Part shown: piece by piece, positions 51,932 through 60,830 of the stretch
Layout: each line of letters opens with the position of its first letter
Numbering within the stretch: the stretch's first letter is position 1
DNA from: Luethyella okanaganae
GTDB lineage: Bacteria; Actinomycetota; Actinomycetes; Actinomycetales; Microbacteriaceae
Assembly: GCF_042660285.1 (NCBI RefSeq)
Contig: NZ_JBHSTP010000002.1
Coordinates: 496,001 to 560,000 of the forward strand
Direction: 5' to 3'
DNA length: 64,000 nucleotides
Position numbers and translations under genes: made by a program
Notes under the pieces: generated by a model
Seen by the model: only the letters and a program-made list of their open reading frames with translations
The model's database searches: none
What the model was told of the DNA's origin: nothing

Positions 51932-53107
51932 ATGACCAAGCGATTCCCCACCGGCTTCCTCTGGGGCGCCGCGACCGCGGCACACCAGATCGAGGGCAAC
52001 AATGTGAACAGCGACTGGTGGCTGCGCGAGCATGACATCGATCGCGTCGATCGCATCGAGGAACCGAGCGGAGACGCCGCCGACAGCTATCACCGCTATC
52101 GCGAAGACATGCGCTTGCTCGCGGATGCCGGGCTCACGAGCTATCGATTCAGCATCGAGTGGGCGCGCATCGAGCCGGAGCAGGGTTTCGTGTCGAGAGC
52201 CGAACTCGATCATTACCGGCGCATGGTCGACACCGCCCGTGAGCTCGGTCTCGAGCCGATGGTGACACTGCACCACTTCACCGTGCCGCGCTGGTTCGAT
52301 GCCGGCATCGGGTGGCGCGATGCCGCGTCCGTCGACGCTTTCGCCCGCTACGTGGAGGCGACGCTGCCCGTGCTCGACGAAGTGGAACTCGTGTGCACCA
52401 TCAACGAGCCCAACATGGTGGCGGTGCTCGCCCATGCGAGCGCGCACGACGAGTTCCTCGCGGGACGGATGCCCCCGGCGGATCCCGTCGTCGCGGATAA
52501 CCTCGTGCGGGCGCACGAACATGCGGTTGACATCGTGCGCGGCGCTGGCAAAAGCGCCGGCTGGTCCGTTGCCACGCAGGCATTCCAGCCGGAGCCGGGA
52601 AGCGAAGGGTTCGCGCGCGAGTTCTCGTGGTCCCGCGAGGACCTGTTTCTGCAGGCGGCTGCGAACGACGACTGGGTGGGCGTTCAGGCGTATACGCGAA
52701 CGAAGGTCGGGCCGCGCGGGCCGTTGCCGATCGCAGAGGGGACCGAGCTCACGCTGACGGGCTGGGAGTACTATCCGTCGGCGATCGAGTACGGCATCCG
52801 CAACTCCTGGGTGCATGCGCCGGGCGTACCGGTGTATGTCACCGAGAACGGGATCGCGACCGCGGACGATGCGCGCCGAATCGACTACACCTTGGGTGCG
52901 CTCGAGGCCGTGGCTCGAACCATGGCCGACGGGATCGACGTGCGTGGCTACCTGCATTGGAGCGCCCTCGACAACTACGAGTGGGGGAGCTTTCGCCCGA
53001 CCTTCGGGCTCATCGCCTGGGATCGGGAGACGTTCGAGCGCCATCCCAAGCCGAGTCTCGCTTGGCTGGGCGGGGTGGCTCGGGCAAACCGGTTGCCCGG
53101 CAGCTGA
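51932..53107 (+). CDS. glycoside hydrolase family 1 beta-glucosidase
   Basis: 391 residues, somewhat shorter than most GH1 enzymes (about 440-480). N-terminus FPTGFLWGAATAAHQIEGNN is classical. The acid/base Glu159 sits in CTINEPN and the nucleophile Glu305 in YVTENGIA. The C-terminal GYLHWSALDNYEWGSFRPTF also matches. There is no signal peptide, so it acts in the cytoplasm on imported oligosaccharides. It lies 21 bases after the permease, same operon. Substrate linkage is unknown; beta-glucosides are expected. Confidence 0.93.
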   Translation: MTKRFPTGFLWGAATAAHQIEGNNVNSDWWLREHDIDRVDRIEEPSGDAADSYHRYREDMRLLADAGLTSYRFSIEWARIEPEQGFVSRAELDHYRRMVDTARELGLEPMVTLHHFTVPRWFDAGIGWRDAASVDAFARYVEATLPVLDEVELVCTINEPNMVAVLAHASAHDEFLAGRMPPADPVVADNLVRAHEHAVDIVRGAGKSAGWSVATQAFQPEPGSEGFAREFSWSREDLFLQAAANDDWVGVQAYTRTKVGPRGPLPIAEGTELTLTGWEYYPSAIEYGIRNSWVHAPGVPVYVTENGIATADDARRIDYTLGALEAVARTMADGIDVRGYLHWSALDNYEWGSFRPTFGLIAWDRETFERHPKPSLAWLGGVARANRLPGS

Positions 53108-53126
53108 CTGCGAAGCTCCCCAGGTT

Positions 53127-53188
53127 CCGCGAGACTGCGTGAATCGTCGAAAAGAGCCCTTTATCCTACGATTCACGCAGTCTCGCGG
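53127..53188. repeat. palindromic intergenic repeat, family A copy 2
   Basis: 23-base arms at 53127-53149 and 53166-53188 differ at one position and flank a 16-base loop beginning aaaagagccct, the same loop start and length as copy 1. It lies between the GH1 stop and the GH3 promoter region. Confidence 0.9.
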
Positions 53189-53315
53189 GGACTCGCTTGG
53201 CGACGTCTCTGATGCGGCAGTCGGCTCCGCTTGAAAACCTAGCGACGTTTGGTTTTGAGTGTTATGGTGGCAGCGGACCGCCAACGATGGCGGCCATCCC
53301 TGTTTCGCGGAGGAC

Positions 53316-55784
53316 ATGTTGAGCGACATCGATCGACTGAAGGCGCTACTTGCGCAGTTGAGCCTGGAGGAGAAGGTGCACCTGCTCACCGGTCGCGATT
53401 TCTGGACCACTTGGCCGATGGACAAGATCGGCTTGCGCCGCATCCTCGTCTCCGATGGCCCGAGCGGCGTGCGCGGCGAGACCTGGGACGAACGCGACCC
53501 TTCGCTCAACCTGCCGTCGGCCACGGCGCTCTCCTCGGCCTGGGACCCGGCGATCGCCTACCGCTATGGGGCAGCATCAGCCGTTGAGGCCCGTCGCAAG
53601 GGCGTCGACGTGGTGCTCGGCCCGACCATCAACCTGCATCGATCGCCCTATGGCGGACGCCACTTCGAGGCATTCAGTGAAGACCCCCTCCTCACCGCCG
53701 ATCTTGCTGCCGCCTATGTGCGGGGAGTGCAGGACAACGGCGTCGGCGCGACGCCTAAGCACTACATCGCCAACGACTTCGAGACCGACCGTTTCACGGT
53801 CGACGTGCGGGTGAGCGAACGCGCGCTGCGCGAGCTCTACCTGGCCGCCTTCGAGAAGGCGATCACGGATGCCCATGCCTGGCTCGTCATGAGCGCCTAC
53901 AACACGATCAACGGTGCGACCGCGACCGAGAACGAGCTGCTCGAGGCCCCGCTCAACAGCGAGTGGGGCTTCGACGGCGTCGTCATCAGCGACTGGACCG
54001 CCGTCCGTTCCGTGGAGAGCGCGAACTTCTCGCAAGATCTCGTCATGCCCGGCCCGGTGGGGCCGTGGGGCGACGCCCTCGTCGCATCCGTGCGCGCCGG
54101 CGAGGTCGCCGAGGCGTCGGTCGACCGCAAGGTGCTGCGACTCCTCGAACTGGCTGCCCGTGTCGGGGCACTCGAGGGCTTCGAGCCCGTCCGGGCCGAG
54201 CCCGTGAACGTGGAGGACGGCGTGGCGTTCGCGCGCGAGGCCGCTGCGGCCGGCACCGTGCTCGTGCGCAACGAGGGCGAGCTGCCCTGGTCCTCTGGCG
54301 AGCTCGTATCCGTGGCCGTTATCGGCCACAATGCGAAGTTCGCTCGCAGCCAGGGGGGCGGAAGCGCGACCGTGCTGCCGGAGAAGGTCGTCTCGCCGCT
54401 CGATGGGATCCGCGAAGCACTCCCGGGCATCCCCGTGTCGTACTCCGTCGGCGCCGTCGTGCAGGAGGGCGTCGCCGAGTTGCCGCTCGACCGCACGGTG
54501 AATCCGGTCACGGGCGAGCCTGGAGTGCGCGCCCGTTTCCTCGACGCGAACGGCGGCGAGTTGTTCGGCGAGAACCGTCGCTCGACCGCGCTCGTCTGGT
54601 TCGGCGGCGACGCCCCGATCTCCGAGGCGAACGTGCTCGAACTCTCGACGAGATACACACCGGAGGTCACGGGTGAGATCCTCCTCGGCTTCGCTTCCGT
54701 CGGCCACGCCAGGATCTTCGTCGACGACGAGCTCGTCCTCGACCAGACGCTCCTGCCGGAGGGTGACGACCTGGGGGCCGCGTTCCTGGCGCCTCCATCG
54801 GCCTCGGCCGCCATCGCCGTGACCACCGGGAAGCCGATCGCCGTGCGCGTCGAGGTCAGCCTCGAGGAGCGCGTCGGCCCGCTCGCCAGCGCGATGGCCT
54901 TCACCTTCGGCCTCGAACCGGACGACTCCGACCCCGAAGCGCTCATCGCCGAGGCCGTCGCAGCCGCACGAACCGCGGATGTCGCGCTCGTCGTCGTCGG
55001 CACCAACTCGCGCGTCGAGTCCGAAGGATACGACCGCTCCTCGCTCGCGTTGCCCGGGCGTCAAGACGAGCTCGTGCGATCGGTGGCCGCGGCGAACCCG
55101 CGCACGGTCGTCGTGGTCAACTCGGGCTCGCCCGTGCTGCTGCCCTGGCGCGGAAAGGTGTCGGCCGTTCTGTTCAGCTACTTCGGCGGCCAGGAGTTCG
55201 GCAACGCGCTCGCCGACGTGCTGCTGGGCATCCGCGAACCCGGCGGTCGACTGCCCACGACCTGGGCGGACCGAGAGCAAGACGTGCCCGTCGCCAACGT
55301 GACCCCTGTCGACGGCGTCGTGCCCTACGAGGAGGGCATCCACATCGGCTACCGCGCTTGGCTCAAGGCCGGAACCGAACCGGCGTATCCCTTCGGTCAC
55401 GGTCTCGGCTATACAACGTGGCGGATCGCGGATGTCACCGCCGACGGCACCGTCGCACCCGACGGATCGGTCGAGGTGACGGCATCCGTCACCAACACGG
55501 GCGATCGTGCGGGCAAGCAGGTCGTGCAGGTGTATGCCGAGCGCGCCGACTCAACGGTCGACCGCCCGGTGCGCTGGCTCGTCGGATTCGCGCCGGTCAC
55601 GGTCGAGGCCGGGGCGGCGTCCGTGGTCACGATCCCTGTTGCGGCGCGTGCCTTCGCCTACTGGCAGGACGGCTGGCAGTACGAATCGGGCGTCTTCATC
55701 CTGCGCGTCGGAACGAGCGTCGCCGAGCTCGGGCACGGGCTGAGCGTCGAGCTCGTCGCGAACGCCGAGAAGTCGACTGCTTGA
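53316..55784 (+). CDS. glycoside hydrolase family 3 beta-glucosidase with PA14 insert
   Basis: 822 residues from the ATG at 53316 (a TTG three bases on is possible). GH3 N-terminal barrel: LLTGRDFWTTWPMDKIGLRR, VSDGPSGVRGETWDERDPSL, and the nucleophile Asp226 in GVVISDWTAVRSVE. The C-terminal sandwich includes TNSRVESEGYDRSSLALPG, where Glu is a likely acid/base. A PA14-type carbohydrate-recognition insert (about 400-520, GVRARFLDANGGELFGENRR) and a fibronectin-III-like end (VTASVTNTGDRAGKQVVQVY) complete the usual long architecture. No signal peptide is seen. It completes the glucan locus but has its own upstream region. Confidence 0.92.
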   Translation: MLSDIDRLKALLAQLSLEEKVHLLTGRDFWTTWPMDKIGLRRILVSDGPSGVRGETWDERDPSLNLPSATALSSAWDPAIAYRYGAASAVEARRKGVDVVLGPTINLHRSPYGGRHFEAFSEDPLLTADLAAAYVRGVQDNGVGATPKHYIANDFETDRFTVDVRVSERALRELYLAAFEKAITDAHAWLVMSAYNTINGATATENELLEAPLNSEWGFDGVVISDWTAVRSVESANFSQDLVMPGPVGPWGDALVASVRAGEVAEASVDRKVLRLLELAARVGALEGFEPVRAEPVNVEDGVAFAREAAAAGTVLVRNEGELPWSSGELVSVAVIGHNAKFARSQGGGSATVLPEKVVSPLDGIREALPGIPVSYSVGAVVQEGVAELPLDRTVNPVTGEPGVRARFLDANGGELFGENRRSTALVWFGGDAPISEANVLELSTRYTPEVTGEILLGFASVGHARIFVDDELVLDQTLLPEGDDLGAAFLAPPSASAAIAVTTGKPIAVRVEVSLEERVGPLASAMAFTFGLEPDDSDPEALIAEAVAAARTADVALVVVGTNSRVESEGYDRSSLALPGRQDELVRSVAAANPRTVVVVNSGSPVLLPWRGKVSAVLFSYFGGQEFGNALADVLLGIREPGGRLPTTWADREQDVPVANVTPVDGVVPYEEGIHIGYRAWLKAGTEPAYPFGHGLGYTTWRIADVTADGTVAPDGSVEVTASVTNTGDRAGKQVVQVYAERADSTVDRPVRWLVGFAPVTVEAGAASVVTIPVAARAFAYWQDGWQYESGVFILRVGTSVAELGHGLSVELVANAEKSTA

Positions 55785-55953
55785 GCCGATCCGTTCACCT
55801 GACCGGGATCGTCGGCACGGGGTGCCGACCATCCCGGTCATCTGAATGCCACGAGCGCATTGTGTCGCCGGCCGCCCAACTGGGCTGCAACCGGGTTCGT
55901 AGATCGCGATCGACACGCTGCCACGGGGCGGCCGGACGTTCGTCCGGCTCACC

Positions 55954-56622
55954 TCAGTCTTGCGCCGTGCACCAGGGGATGCCGGACCAGCTGACGTGGA
56001 TGACGGTGCCCGTTCCGTCCTCAGCGCAGTACCTCAGCATGTTCGATCCCAGGGCGAGAACGCCGCCGACGAGGGCGGCGTAGGATCCGCCGAATCCTAA
56101 CAATGTTCCGAGGATCGCCAGCAACTCTGCGGCGCTCGCGCCGGTTGCGAGCGCGTCGATGACCTCGTGCGTGGTGCAGGAGTCGATCATGAAGTCGTAG
56201 CCGAACCATCGCAGGACCTCGTCGTTGGAGCCGGAGCAGCTCCTGATTTTCGTGAGAGTGTTCTGCGCCGCCGCGACGGCCGCAGCATCGGTTGTCACAT
56301 CGCTCACGGTTCCGCCCGCCGCGACGATCCCGGTGGCGAACTGCCGAACGGTGTCTGGATTCGTGCCGAGCTCGAGTGCGAGTGCGCCGTCGAGGTGAGG
56401 TTCGCCCGTGCTGTCGTAAGAGATCGCCGGCCGCACGAGATCCCACTGCCCTTTGGCTTGCCTGAGTTCCGAGAGCTGTGTCCCTGTCAGGGGTGTAGCC
56501 GTCGCATCGGTCGGACCGGGAATGCTCGCATTCGCCGACGCGGGGGAGACCACTCCGGCGACTCCGGCCACGAGCACCACTGCGGTCACGAGCGCAGTCC
56601 ACATCGTTGTCGTCGTCTTCAT
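55954..56622 (-). CDS. secreted protein of unknown function with Cys pairs and hydrophobic C-terminal helix
   Basis: 222 residues from the ATG at 56622, seven bases after AGAAAGG. A Sec signal (LVTAVVLVAGVAGVVSPASA) precedes a soluble N-terminal part, a Cys-containing middle (RSCSGSNDEVLRWFGYDFMI then DSCTTHEV), a long small-residue hydrophobic helix (LLAILGTLLGFGGSYAALVG), and an aromatic end with two Cys (MLRYC and SGIPWCTAQD). Four Cys could form two disulfides. The Gly/Ala-rich helix with a polar aromatic tail recalls secreted bacteriocin-like or pore-forming peptides, but no family was recognised and no immunity or export gene is adjacent. Confidence 0.75.
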   Translation of the reverse strand: MKTTTTMWTALVTAVVLVAGVAGVVSPASANASIPGPTDATATPLTGTQLSELRQAKGQWDLVRPAISYDSTGEPHLDGALALELGTNPDTVRQFATGIVAAGGTVSDVTTDAAAVAAAQNTLTKIRSCSGSNDEVLRWFGYDFMIDSCTTHEVIDALATGASAAELLAILGTLLGFGGSYAALVGGVLALGSNMLRYCAEDGTGTVIHVSWSGIPWCTAQD

Positions 56623-56960
56623 CGTCAACCTTTCTCATCATCCGGGGGAGCCTGGGCAGGCCGAGCACTGACTCGGTCGCCGATCTGGTGTTCCGGATGC
56701 GGGGGGTTATGGTTGCGCTCCCACCCCCTCACGGGGGATTCACGTCACTGATCGTCTCCCCGCGAAAGAGAGGGAGCCAGCAACCTTGGAGAACGCACAG
56801 CTTGAGCACACATTCTTCCCACCTGTCCACCTGTCCACCTGTCCTCCCTCCCCCTTCCCCGAGACTGCGTGAATCGTCGAAAAGAGGGCTCTTTTCGACG
56901 ATTCACGCAGTCTCGGGGAGGGGAGGGAGGGGAGGGTGGAGAGGGGGGAGGTGGGGGATG
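56623..56960. other. intergenic region with repeat family A copy 3 and a short tandem
   Basis: No gene. A tandem of four ccacctgt-like units occurs at about 56819-56843. A purine-rich tract of G and A follows the palindrome at 56919-56958, up to the lldD stop. Confidence 0.6.
56857..56918. repeat. palindromic intergenic repeat, family A copy 3
   Basis: A perfect 30-base palindrome arm pair (56857-56886 and 56889-56918) with a two-base centre. The outer 21 bases match copies 1 and 2. Here even the loop aaaagag is mirrored as ctctttt, making the element almost fully self-complementary over 62 bases. Confidence 0.92.
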
Positions 56961-58382
56961 CTACGACTTCTGCGCTGGCTTCTTGCGCGCCGAGGGTCCT
57001 GCGGTGGCGCGCTTCGTGGTCTGCGTTGATTCAGCACCAGCCCCGGCACCAGCACCAGCCCCGGCACCCCTCGCCAGTGTCGTGCGCGGCGGCCTGACGA
57101 CCTTCGGTGCAGGAGGTTTCTCGGCCGCCGCCACGAGCGGTCGAGCGATCGGGGTGAGCCGGGCGAGCTGAGTGACGTGACGAGGTTCCAGTTCGTCGAG
57201 CGAGCGCACGCCGAGGAGCTTCATGGTGCGCACGACCTGGTCGCCGAGGATCTCGATCGTGCGGTCGACCCCCTCGCGTCCGCCGGCCATGAGCCCATAG
57301 AGGTAGGCGCGTCCGATCATGGTGAACTTCGCGCCGAGCGCGAGGGAGGCGACGACATCCGCGCCGGACATGATTCCCGTGTCGAGATGCACCTCGGTGT
57401 GCGCTCCGACCTCGCGCACGACCTCCGGCAGCAGGTGGAACGGGATCGGAGCGCGGTCGAGCTGGCGGCCGCCGTGGTTGGAGAGGGTGATGCCGTCGAC
57501 GCCGAGGTCGACGAGGCGCTTGGCGTCGGCGACATTCTGCACGCCCTTGACCACGATCGTGCCCGGCCACTGCTCTTTGATCCACTTCAGGTCGTCGAAG
57601 TCGACCGTCGGGTCGAACATCGTGTCGAGCAGTTCGGCGACGGTTCCGCTCCACCGGTCGAGTGACGCGAAGGCGAGCGGTTCGGTGGTGAGGAAGTCGA
57701 TCCACCACCAGGGGCGGGGGATGGCGTTGATCACGGTCTTCGGGGTCAGCGCGGGAGGAATCGACATGCCGTTTCGCTTGTCGCGCAGACGGGCGCCCGC
57801 GACGGGAACGTCGACCGTGACGAGCAACGTGTCGAACCCGGCTTTCGCCGCACGATCGACGAGCGTCATCGAGCGGTCCCGATCCTTCCACATGTAGAGC
57901 TGGAACCAGTTGCGACCATCCGGGTTCGCTGCCTTCACGTCTTCGATCGAGGTCGTTCCCATGGTGGAGAGGGAGAACGGGATGCCGGCTGCGCCCGCCG
58001 CGCTCGCACCCGCGATCTCGCCCTCTGTCTGCATCATGCGCGTGAAGCCGGTCGGCGCGATACCGAACGGCAGGGAGACCGGGGCGCCGAGCACCTGGCT
58101 CGAGGTGTCGACCTCTGAGACGTCCCGCAGGATCGACGGATGGAACTCGATGTCCTCGAATGCCTGCCGGGCACGGGCGAGCGAGATCTCAGCCTCCGCG
58201 GCGCCCTCCGTGTAGTCGAAGGCGGCCTTCGGGGTGCGTTTCTTGGCGATCTCGCGCAGGTCGTAGACGGTGAGCGCCGCGTCGAGTCGGCGCTTCTTGG
58301 CGTTGAGCTCCGGTGCCTTGAAGCGCATGAGCGGTGCGAGGTCGCGGGGTTTGGGGAATCGTCTCTGAACCATGGGTCTCAT
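56961..58382 (-). CDS. lldD: FMN-dependent L-lactate dehydrogenase / alpha-hydroxy-acid oxidase
   Basis: 473 residues from the ATG at 58382, with a second ATG three codons later. TIM-barrel FMN family: [55 protein letters not shown], the catalytic His in [13 protein letters not shown] and [20 protein letters not shown]. It oxidises L-lactate to pyruvate at the membrane. The last 55 residues are an unusual extension: a Pro/Ala/Lys stretch, an Ala-Gly repeat (GAGAGAGAGAGA) and a Lys-rich end. A FadR-type regulator is encoded directly upstream on the same strand, as in other LldD/LldR pairs. The extension's role is unknown. Confidence 0.9.
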   Translation of the reverse strand: MRPMVQRRFPKPRDLAPLMRFKAPELNAKKRRLDAALTVYDLREIAKKRTPKAAFDYTEGAAEAEISLARARQAFEDIEFHPSILRDVSEVDTSSQVLGAPVSLPFGIAPTGFTRMMQTEGEIAGASAAGAAGIPFSLSTMGTTSIEDVKAANPDGRNWFQLYMWKDRDRSMTLVDRAAKAGFDTLLVTVDVPVAGARLRDKRNGMSIPPALTPKTVINAIPRPWWWIDFLTTEPLAFASLDRWSGTVAELLDTMFDPTVDFDDLKWIKEQWPGTIVVKGVQNVADAKRLVDLGVDGITLSNHGGRQLDRAPIPFHLLPEVVREVGAHTEVHLDTGIMSGADVVASLALGAKFTMIGRAYLYGLMAGGREGVDRTIEILGDQVVRTMKLLGVRSLDELEPRHVTQLARLTPIARPLVAAAEKPPAPKVVRPPRTTLARGAGAGAGAGAGAESTQTTKRATAGPSARKKPAQKS

Positions 58383-58444
58383 GCTTTCTTATCTGTTGAA
58401 CGGGCTCATCTGTTGAACGGACGTGGACGCCGAGTCGCCGCAAT

Positions 58445-59344
58445 TCACCGATCACGCACTGACGCGCTCGTGAGACGTGGCGACTCGGTAGCCGGTGGGG
58501 CGTGCGGGGTCGGCGGAGTCTGCCGGGCAGACGGGGTGAGCGGAGTAGTCGGGGTGGCTAGGGCAGACGAGAGGGGCGGGATGGCCGGGGCGGGTGACGG
58601 CGATATCCGCGCTGCCTGGCCACCTGGCGCAGCGATCGCCGACCGAGGCTCGGTCTCGAAACGGGTCTCGGCGTAGTAGCGGGAGATGTGGTCGTGGATA
58701 CGGCTGCGAGAGAGCGCAGCGTCCCGTGCTGCGATCGCTGAGACGATGTCGCGATGCTCCTCGCGCAGGCGTTGAGCCACGGCGGCCCAGTCTGCGAGGC
58801 TGCTCACGCCGGCGAGCACATAGCTCTCGATGGCCTCGCGGAGGCCCGCCATCGTCGCGGTCACCACCTGATTTCCGGATGCCTCGGCGAGCGCCAGGTG
58901 GAAGCGAGCGTCGAGGGCGAGGAAGTCGGCTGGGGCGAGGGCGGGATCATCCATCGCGTCGAGAAGGCCGACGGCGTCGTCGAGACTCCGCGGGTTCTCG
59001 GCGAGCTCGGCGGCGACCGCGGCCTCCAGAACGAGACGGGTCTTGACGACATCGGCGACAGGAAAGCCCCGGGCGGCCACCTGTAGCCGCATGAGGGCTG
59101 ACATCCCGCCGCGAGGAGTCGCCGTGATGATCGCGCCGGCCGTCGGCCCCGAGCCGGTCTGGGTGCGCACGAGCCCGAGTACCTCGAGCACGCGGATGGC
59201 CTCGCGCACACTCGAACGGCCGACATCGAGTTCGGTGGCGAGAGCGCGTTCGGGCGGCAGGTGGTCGCCCGGGCGCAGGGTGCCGTCGAGCAGGGCGCTC
59301 TCGATGTGTGCGAGCACATGCTGCCACGCGCGACGCTCGATCAT
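58445..59344 (-). CDS. FadR-subfamily GntR regulator (LldR-like)
   Basis: 299 residues from the ATG at 59344, five bases after GAGGAGG. The N-terminal winged helix (WQHVLAHIESALLDGTLRPG, then ELDVGRSSVREAIRVLEVLG) is followed by the FCD helical ligand domain (VVKTRLVLEAAVAAELAENP, DARFHLALAEASGNQVVTAT). From about residue 240 a 60-residue Pro/Thr/Ala-rich low-complexity tail follows, absent from typical family members. The palindromic site just upstream (59365-59381) suggests autoregulation. Lactate is the likely ligand because lldD is the next gene, 62 bases downstream. Confidence 0.9.
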   Translation of the reverse strand: MIERRAWQHVLAHIESALLDGTLRPGDHLPPERALATELDVGRSSVREAIRVLEVLGLVRTQTGSGPTAGAIITATPRGGMSALMRLQVAARGFPVADVVKTRLVLEAAVAAELAENPRSLDDAVGLLDAMDDPALAPADFLALDARFHLALAEASGNQVVTATMAGLREAIESYVLAGVSSLADWAAVAQRLREEHRDIVSAIAARDAALSRSRIHDHISRYYAETRFETEPRSAIAAPGGQAARISPSPAPAIPPLSSALATPTTPLTPSARQTPPTPHAPPATESPRLTSASVRDR

Positions 59345-59364
59345 GGGGCCTCCTCGCATCCAGA

Positions 59365-59381
59365 ATGTGGTCAGACCACAT
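59365..59381. promoter_or_regulatory. FadR-type operator palindrome
   Basis: atgtggtcagaccacat is a perfect 8-1-8 palindrome 21 bases upstream of the regulator start, containing the TGGTC-x-GACCA core typical of FadR-subfamily GntR operators. Confidence 0.7.
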
Positions 59382-59676
59382 GGTACACCCGATCCGACCG
59401 CGCGCGCCCCCCCTTGCAAGCCCCCTTGCAGGCACCCCAGCAGGCACCCCAGCAGGCCTCCGCTCGCCGCCGAGATGACCTCGACCGCTCGCCTGGAACG
59501 TCGGCGGCAGCGGTCGCAGTCACCTCGCGGCTCAGTATCGCGGCCCAGTATCGTGGTTCAGGATGTCGGGGCGGGAATACCTTCGTGTGATGTTCGTTGG
59601 CTATCGATAGTGCTCACTGACCGATGGAGAGAGGGGTTGGCCGCGTGACCGATGCTGAGAAGAGAGGGTCGACCGC
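59382..59676. other. intergenic region with short direct repeats
   Basis: No gene. It contains clusters of short direct repeats: caggcacccc twice and related units at 59415-59458, cgcggctcagtat and cggcccagtat near 59526-59552, and three gaccg-purine-rich units (about 59619-59695) running into the start of the aldo/keto reductase gene. Confidence 0.5.
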
Positions 59677-60645
59677 ATGACCGGCGCTGAGAGTGTGATC
59701 GATGTGCGCAGTCGTATCGGCGATTCGGAGCTGGAGGTCTTTCCGCTCGCCCTCGGCGGCAATGTCTTCGGTTGGACCGCCGACGAGGACCATTCCTTCG
59801 ACGTGCTCGACGCCTTCAGCGCGGCAGGCGGAAATCTCATCGACACCGCCGACGGATACTCGCACTGGGTGTCGGGCAATGGCGGAGGGGAGAGCGAGAC
59901 CATCATCGGCCGGTGGACGGCCGCCCGGGGCAACCGCGACGACATCGTGATCGCCACCAAGGTCAGCACCCATCCCGAGTTCCCGGGTCTGTCGGCCGAC
60001 AACGTCCGCGCCGCAGCGGATGCCTCGCTGCGACGCCTGCAGACCGATCGCATCGACCTCTACTACGCGCACTTCGACGACGCCTCGGTGCCGCTAGCCG
60101 AGACGATCGGTGCTCTGTCCGAACTGGTCGATACGGGCAAGGTGCGTTACATCGCGCTCTCGAACTATGCGCCGGAACGCGTCGACGAGTGGTTCCGGGT
60201 GACCGCCGAGAACGGCCTTCGTCGGGCGGTGGCCTTGCAGCCGCACTACAACCTCGTCGAGCGTGGTTTCGAGGGCGGGTTGCTGGAGCGTGCCGAGCGA
60301 GAGAACCTCGCGGTCTTTCCCTATTTCTCGCTCGCGAAGGGTTTTCTCGCGGGCAAGTACCGCGATGATGCCGTCGCAGCCGATGAGAGCCCGCGTGCCG
60401 GCGCCGCTCGTGAATACCTCGATGAGCGCGGACGCCGCGTGCTCGCAGCCCTCGATGCGGTTGCCGTGGCGCACGACGCCTCGGTCGCGAGCGTGTCGCT
60501 CGCCTGGTTGCGTCAGCAGCGGACGGTCGTGGCTCCGATCGCGAGCGCGCGCACGGTCGAGCAGCTGCCAGACCTCGTCGCCTCGGCCGCGCTCGAGCTG
60601 AGCGCAGACGAACTTGCTGCCCTCTCGACGGCCTCGACAGCCTGA
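59677..60645 (+). CDS. aldo/keto reductase
   Basis: 322 residues, AKR superfamily (YajO/Gre3-like open-sugar group). The catalytic tetrad is complete: Asp56 and Tyr61 in LIDTADGYSHWV, Lys95 in IATKVSTHPEF and His132 in YYAHFDDASVPL. NADPH is the usual cofactor; the binding end VAPIASARTVEQLPDLV is present. It reduces carbonyls of sugars or small aldehydes. It is monocistronic, with the next minus-strand gene convergent. The gap 60646-60830 holds no gene. The ATG at 59677 is chosen from the conserved N-terminus; the ribosome site is weak. Confidence 0.9.
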   Translation: MTGAESVIDVRSRIGDSELEVFPLALGGNVFGWTADEDHSFDVLDAFSAAGGNLIDTADGYSHWVSGNGGGESETIIGRWTAARGNRDDIVIATKVSTHPEFPGLSADNVRAAADASLRRLQTDRIDLYYAHFDDASVPLAETIGALSELVDTGKVRYIALSNYAPERVDEWFRVTAENGLRRAVALQPHYNLVERGFEGGLLERAERENLAVFPYFSLAKGFLAGKYRDDAVAADESPRAGAAREYLDERGRRVLAALDAVAVAHDASVASVSLAWLRQQRTVVAPIASARTVEQLPDLVASAALELSADELAALSTASTA

Positions 60646-60830
60646 TCCTCTATGCCTTGTCTGGAATATAAGACTCCGCTCCCGGTCGGAACGTACGGCC
60701 GTGCTCGCGGAGAGGACTGACACTGCCGCGGTCGGGGCCGTCGCGAAGGTCGAGGGGTCGGCGGGGTGACGCGGCAGTCTCCGAGCAGCACAACGGCTCA
60801 GCCGTCGCGGTGCCGGCGACGAGGCGCTCC

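Noticed and set aside
53577..55400. 607-codon open frame on the minus strand
   Set aside because: Antisense of the GH3 gene, no recognisable motif, biased composition rich in Arg, Asp and His.
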